From Myxococcales bacterium (GTDB lineage: Bacteria; Myxococcota; Polyangia; Polyangiales; Polyangiaceae), in the NCBI GenBank assembly GCA_020430865.1, contig JAGQIY010000430.1, positions 1 to 9,569 on the forward strand: a stretch of 9,569 nucleotides of DNA, written 5' to 3'. Numbering within the stretch: the first letter of the stretch is position 1; each line of letters starts with the position of its first letter. The translations under genes and the position numbers were made by a program. Below the pieces are notes generated by a model. That model saw only the letters and a list, made by a program, of their open reading frames with translations, made no database searches and was not told the origin of the DNA. This document shows positions 5,988 through 9,569 of this stretch, piece by piece.

Positions 5988-7088
5988 ATGCGACGCCTCC
6001 TGCTCTGCTCACTTATCGCCTTGCTCCAGGTCGGGTGCGCTCGGAACGAGCGCGTCGAGGCGCCGCCAGTCGCCCCCCTGAGCGCGGCCACGGCGAGTCC
6101 CGACACCGCACCGACGCCCGAGGACGCACCCACCGCTGTTGCCACTGCCGAGCCTCGGCCAGCTCGCTTCGATTCGCGACTGTCTCTGTACGAATACCCC
6201 TATCCCGTGAGCGTGGCGAAGCTGGAGGCTCAGGGACAGAGCCTGGAGATGGCGTACATGGACGTGGCACCCGCTGCTGAGTCGCACAAGCTGCCCGTCC
6301 TCTTGCTCCACGGAAAGAACTTCAGCGGCGCGTACTGGGAGCGCACGATCGCCGCGCTGTCGAAGGCGGGGCATCGAGTCATCGTTCCGGACCAGATTGG
6401 CTTTGGCAAGTCGAGCAAGCCCACGGACCTGCAGTACAGCTTTCAGCTCCTGGCGACGCTGACCCATCAGGTGGTCAAGCAGCTGGGCGTCGACGACCTC
6501 GCCGTGGTCGGGCACTCGATGGGCGGGATGCTCGCGACCCGCTACGCGCTCATGTTCCCGGAGGAAACGCAGAGGCTGGTGCTCGTCAACCCGATCGGGC
6601 TCGAGGACTGGCAGCGCTGGGTGCCGTATCGCGACGTGGAGACTTGGTACCAGCGCGAGCTCGCCTCGACCCCGGAAGGCGTCAAGAAGTACATGCTGAA
6701 CGCCTACTTCGCCGGTGAATGGAAGCCAGACTACGATCCGCTCCTGGAGATCCAGGCGGGCTGGGCCACCGGTCCCGACAAGAACATCACGGCGCGGGTC
6801 TCTGCCTTGACCTACGACATGATCTTCACTCAGCCCGTGGTCCATGATTTTCCTCTCCTCACGCAACCAACGTTGCTGATCATCGGTCAGCGTGATCGCA
6901 CGGCCCTTGGCAAGGACGCGGTGGCTCCGGAGGTGGCGGCGAAGCTCGGGAACTATCCAAGGCTTGGTCGTCTCGCCAAGCAGCGCATCCCAGAGGCTCG
7001 ACTCGTGGAGCTGGCGGGTGTTGGACACGTGCCGCAGTACGAGGCGTTCGATGCCTACTGGAAAGCACTGAGCGACTTCCTGCGCTGA
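5988..7088 (+). CDS. Exported alpha/beta-fold hydrolase, probable lipoprotein
   Basis: A 366-residue serine hydrolase of the alpha/beta fold. Residues 1-17 look like a signal peptide ending LLQVGC (Cys17; Gln at -3 is atypical for a lipobox). An Ala/Pro/Thr-rich linker runs to about 58 before the catalytic domain. Domain landmarks are the oxyanion-hole segment [13 protein letters not shown] (105-117), [12 protein letters not shown] (134-145), the nucleophile elbow GHSMGG with Ser177, the acid Asp303 in [13 protein letters not shown], and His347 in GVGHVPQYE. The order and spacing of the triad are normal, so the enzyme should be active on an ester, amide, epoxide or C-C bond that cannot be specified. 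The ATG at 5988 is chosen because it begins the signal peptide; in-frame alternatives upstream to 5913 would bury it. The ribosome binding site is weak. It probably acts in the periplasm or on the outer membrane. It is transcribed away from the methyltransferase, which has a similar anchor and linker. Confidence 0.9.
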   Translation: MRRLLLCSLIALLQVGCARNERVEAPPVAPLSAATASPDTAPTPEDAPTAVATAEPRPARFDSRLSLYEYPYPVSVAKLEAQGQSLEMAYMDVAPAAESHKLPVLLLHGKNFSGAYWERTIAALSKAGHRVIVPDQIGFGKSSKPTDLQYSFQLLATLTHQVVKQLGVDDLAVVGHSMGGMLATRYALMFPEETQRLVLVNPIGLEDWQRWVPYRDVETWYQRELASTPEGVKKYMLNAYFAGEWKPDYDPLLEIQAGWATGPDKNITARVSALTYDMIFTQPVVHDFPLLTQPTLLIIGQRDRTALGKDAVAPEVAAKLGNYPRLGRLAKQRIPEARLVELAGVGHVPQYEAFDAYWKALSDFLR

Positions 7089-7100
7089 GCACGCTCAGCG
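7083..7100. terminator. Palindromic hairpin over the hydrolase stop codon
   Basis: CGCTGAGC (7083-7090) and GCTCAGCG (7093-7100) form a perfect 8-base inverted repeat with a two-base centre, or a 7-base stem with a 4-base loop. It includes the hydrolase TGA stop (7086-7088). No T-run follows, so it is at best a non-canonical terminator or 3'-end stabilising structure. Confidence 0.35.
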
Positions 7101-7157
7101 AAGCGTCGCTCGCGTTGCCGCGCGGTGTGGGGAGCTCTCCCCCCGATCTCCAGACGG

Positions 7158-7181
7158 CAGTGTGGGCTCAGCGCCCCACTG
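7158..7181. terminator. Second hairpin downstream of the hydrolase gene
   Basis: CAGTG-T-GGG (7158-7166) pairs with CCC-CACTG (7174-7181), the T at 7163 bulged, around a 7-base loop, giving 8 base pairs. It lies in the 230-base region between the hydrolase and the beta-helix gene, before the AT-richer promoter segment. It has no T-tract. Termination activity is an inference from its placement. Confidence 0.3.
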
Positions 7182-7214
7182 CACGGCTTCCGCACCGAAC
7201 CTGAGTCCCGGTCA

Positions 7215-7277
7215 GCTTTTATCACGTTGAAAAAGCGAGGCCGGCAGCACCCCGCACTGCGATGTCGGGAGTATAAT
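7215..7277 (+). promoter_or_regulatory. Candidate promoter region of the beta-helix lipoprotein gene
   Basis: A perfect TATAAT lies at 7272-7277, 42 bases before the start codon. No -35 element stands at 16-18 bases; the nearest TTGAAA (7227-7232) is 39 bases upstream, too far to pair with it. GCTTTT (7215-7220) and AAAAGC (7231-7236) form an inverted repeat with a 10-base centre in an AT-rich patch that stands out from its surroundings and might be an operator. The exact -10 match is seen; promoter function is inferred, and an activator-dependent promoter would fit the missing -35. Confidence 0.4.
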
Positions 7278-7308
7278 CGCGTGGTCTCCGGGAACTCGAG
7301 GAGACGAC

Positions 7309-7314
7309 AGGAGG
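7309..7314 (+). promoter_or_regulatory. Strong Shine-Dalgarno site of the beta-helix gene
   Basis: A full AGGAGG lies 4 bases before the ATG at 7319. It is the best ribosome binding site in the window, fixing the start and suggesting high translation of this surface protein. Confidence 0.75.
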
Positions 7315-7318
7315 AGAG

Positions 7319-8542
<1,224 letters not shown>

Positions 8543-8562
8543 GCCTCTCGCGAGGCCGAGAG
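8543..8562. terminator. Hairpin directly after the beta-helix stop codon
   Basis: Starting on the base after the TGA, GCCTC (8543-8547) can pair with GAGGC (8552-8556). Alternatively CTCTCG (8545-8550) pairs with CGAGAG (8557-8562). The two folds exclude each other. No T-tract is present, and the role is inferred from position. Confidence 0.3.
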
Positions 8563-8570
8563 CGTGTTAA

Positions 8571-8597
8571 GCAGCGGGTTCCGAGATGACCCGCTGC
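8571..8597. terminator. Perfect 9-bp hairpin between the beta-helix and GNAT genes
   Basis: GCAGCGGGT (8571-8579) is exactly complementary to ACCCGCTGC (8589-8597) with a 9-base loop. It is the longest perfect stem noticed in the intergenic sequence of this window. It lies in the 84-base gap, provided the acetyltransferase starts at 8627. No T-run follows on the plus strand. It may end or process the beta-helix transcript, or attenuate readthrough into the acetyltransferase. Confidence 0.5.
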
Positions 8598-8616
8598 ACC
8601 AGCTCAACACCTCGCC

Positions 8617-8620
8617 GGAG
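8617..8620 (+). promoter_or_regulatory. Ribosome binding site deciding the GNAT start
   Basis: GGAG lies 6 bases before the ATG at 8627. It supports that start over an in-frame GTG at 8564, which has no such site and would put the 8571-8597 hairpin inside the coding region. Confidence 0.55.
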
Positions 8621-8626
8621 CCTCTC

Positions 8627-9220
8627 ATGAACTCGCTCCGGACGGAATCCTACGTCGGCGGCCAGGCCATGCGTCAAGTACGCGACGCCCTGGCGAAGCT
8701 GCGCGTCGAGGTGTTTCGTGCCTTCCCCTATCTGTACGAGGGGAGCTTCGACTACGAGCTCGAGTACCTCGAGGTCTACTTTCGCTGCGACGGTGCTTTC
8801 TCGGCGCTGGTCTGGGACGGGACCAGCGCGGTCGGGGCGACGACGATGCTCCCGCTCAGCGACGCGGAGGAGGACGTGCGGAAGCCGTTCACCGATGCGG
8901 GTTACGACGTCGCGAAGCTGGCGTACTTCGGCGAGTCGGTGTTGCTCGAGCCCTACCGGGGGCGGGGGCTAGGTGTGAAGTTCTTCGAGCTCAGGGAGGC
9001 GCACGCGCGTCGCCTTGGGCTCGGGGCGTGTACCTTCTGCGCGGTGGATCGCCCAGCGGACCACCCCGCGCGGCCAGCGGACTACGTGCCAAACGATCGC
9101 TTCTGGGAGCGACGTGGATACCGCAAGATGCCGGAGCTTCAGGCGACGTTCAGCTGGCCGGACATCGGCGAGACCGAGTCGACGCCGAAGACGATGAGCT
9201 TCTGGATGCGGGAGTTATAG
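8627..9220 (+). CDS. GNAT-family N-acetyltransferase
   Basis: A 197-residue cytoplasmic protein of the GCN5-related acetyltransferase fold, transferring an acetyl group from acetyl-CoA to an unknown amine. The core strand and pyrophosphate-binding turn are clear: YFGESVLLEPYRGRGLGVKFF (100-120) includes the R-x-x-G-x-G/A motif as R111-G-R-G-L-G116, followed by the helix ELREAHARRLG. The later CTFCAVDRP strand and the FWERRGYRKM segment (159-168), with its aromatic-Arg-Arg-Gly-Tyr turn, are typical of the C-terminal half of GNAT proteins. The C-terminus KTMSFWMREL is a strand characteristic of one bacterial subgroup of unknown substrate. The length is normal. Start at 8627 is chosen over a GTG at 8564 because of GGAG six bases upstream and because the extension reads through a strong hairpin. 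The next gene, a lipoprotein, begins 2 bases after the stop, so the two are probably cotranscribed. Confidence 0.88.
   Translation: MNSLRTESYVGGQAMRQVRDALAKLRVEVFRAFPYLYEGSFDYELEYLEVYFRCDGAFSALVWDGTSAVGATTMLPLSDAEEDVRKPFTDAGYDVAKLAYFGESVLLEPYRGRGLGVKFFELREAHARRLGLGACTFCAVDRPADHPARPADYVPNDRFWERRGYRKMPELQATFSWPDIGETESTPKTMSFWMREL
9210..9214 (+). promoter_or_regulatory. Ribosome binding site of the partial lipoprotein gene
   Basis: GGGAG overlaps the last codons of the acetyltransferase gene and lies 8 bases before the GTG at 9223. It supports a GTG start and translational coupling. Confidence 0.5.
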
Positions 9221-9222
9221 CC

Positions 9223-9569
9223 GTGAGGAAACGACGTTCTTGGGTCTGTCAAGCCGCGGGTGCGCTGGCGCTCGCGGCGTGCAGCGCAGGGGCCCCTCCG
9301 GCAGAGCCGGCGGCGAGTCCGGAGCGTGAACAGCACGCCGAGCCTCCGAGTGACCCGACGCCGGGCGCTGCGCCGAGCGCCGCTCCTCACCCCCAAACTA
9401 CGTCGGTGAAGCAGGAGCCCGAACAGGCCGAGGTGCGCGAGCTTGGTCGCGTGGAGCACTCGCTGGAATCGTCGGTGCTCTCGCTCGCGCTGGGGCGACC
9501 TCGAGTAGCGGCGCTGGTGGTGCAGGGCGAGCAGGTGGTGCCGTGGCTCTTCGAGCAGGGCAAGTGGCG
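9223..9569 (+). CDS. Lipoprotein of unknown function, 3' part cut by the window edge
   Basis: An open reading frame beginning with GTG at 9223 and running without a stop to the last base; about 115 codons are visible. The N-terminus is MRKRRSW followed by an Ala/Leu/Gly core ending LALAAC, a good signal peptide with lipobox cysteine at residue 20. An Ala/Pro/Glu-rich low-complexity linker (about 21-72) follows, like those of the methyltransferase and hydrolase in this window. A more ordered segment then starts near EVRELGRVEHSLESSVLSL and continues through ALVVQGEQVVPWLFEQGKW. That last part has the look of a beta-strand repeat (propeller-like), but too little is visible to name a family. The gene starts two bases after the GNAT stop with a GGGAG site, so it is the second gene of that operon. 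Confidence 0.72.
   Translation, partial: MRKRRSWVCQAAGALALAACSAGAPPAEPAASPEREQHAEPPSDPTPGAAPSAAPHPQTTSVKQEPEQAEVRELGRVEHSLESSVLSLALGRPRVAALVVQGEQVVPWLFEQGKW

Noticed and set aside
6009..7028. Open frame of 339 codons on the minus strand opposite the hydrolase
   Set aside because: The plus strand has an intact Ser-Asp-His triad in order; the antisense product has no recognisable motifs.
7227..7277. TTGAAA (7227-7232) plus TATAAT (7272-7277) as a complete sigma-70 promoter
   Set aside because: The spacing of 39 bases is far from 16-18, so they cannot be the two halves of one standard promoter. Only the TATAAT was kept.
7089..7318. Small gene or structured RNA in the 230-base hydrolase to beta-helix gap
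   Set aside because: Beyond two hairpins and a promoter-like patch I found no small open frame with a ribosome binding site and no tRNA-like or riboswitch-like fold that could be defended.
8564..8626. GTG at 8564 as start of the acetyltransferase
   Set aside because: There is no ribosome binding site, and the extension runs through a perfect 9-bp hairpin. ATG at 8627 has GGAG six bases upstream and gives a normal-length GNAT protein.

Overview
The window is GC-rich throughout (about two-thirds G+C by eye) and densely coded. Several exported proteins begin with a short signal peptide ending in Cys, followed by Ala/Pro-rich or Gly/Ser/Asn-rich linkers. This style, together with a beta-helix lipoprotein beginning near its Cys with CGDDSSGGGG, suggests a soil or marine deltaproteobacterium of the Myxococcota (Polyangiales-like). 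That assignment is an inference from composition and protein style; no rRNA or other marker gene is present.

Layout. (1) Positions 68-4097, plus strand: a tight three-gene operon encoding an ABC1/AarF-family atypical kinase, an SCP2-type thiolase (4-base ATGA overlap) and a four-histidine carotenoid/stilbene oxygenase (5-base gap). (2) Positions 4101-5834, minus strand: a lipoprotein-like SAM-dependent methyltransferase followed 3 bases later by an eight-helix membrane protein that is visibly an internal duplication. This operon converges on the first with only 3 bases between stop codons, and a bulged hairpin spans both stops. (3) Positions 5988-7088, plus strand: a secreted or lipid-anchored alpha/beta hydrolase, divergent from the methyltransferase across a 153-base shared upstream region. 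(4) Positions 7319-8542, plus strand: a probable lipoprotein with a 15-base tandem repeat encoding a Gly/Ser/Asn tether and a parallel beta-helix domain. It has a strong ribosome binding site and a TATAAT box. (5) Positions 8627-9220, plus strand: a GNAT acetyltransferase. (6) Position 9223 to the window end: the start of another lipoprotein, cut off by the edge.

How the genes may work together. The first operon reads as lipid or isoprenoid chemistry: oxidative cleavage of a polyene or stilbene-like substrate, thiolytic or condensing acyl-CoA chemistry, and an ABC1 protein of the type tied to quinone/isoprenoid lipid homeostasis. The second operon pairs a predicted envelope-localised methyltransferase with an unrecognised duplicated membrane protein. 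The remaining genes are cell-envelope functions and an acetyltransferase. No mobile element, CRISPR array, tRNA or rRNA was seen, and no gap without a gene exceeds 300 bases. The parts most worth a second look are the methyltransferase/membrane-protein pair, the kinase-thiolase-oxygenase operon, the shared hairpin at 4085-4109, and the repeat-bearing beta-helix lipoprotein.
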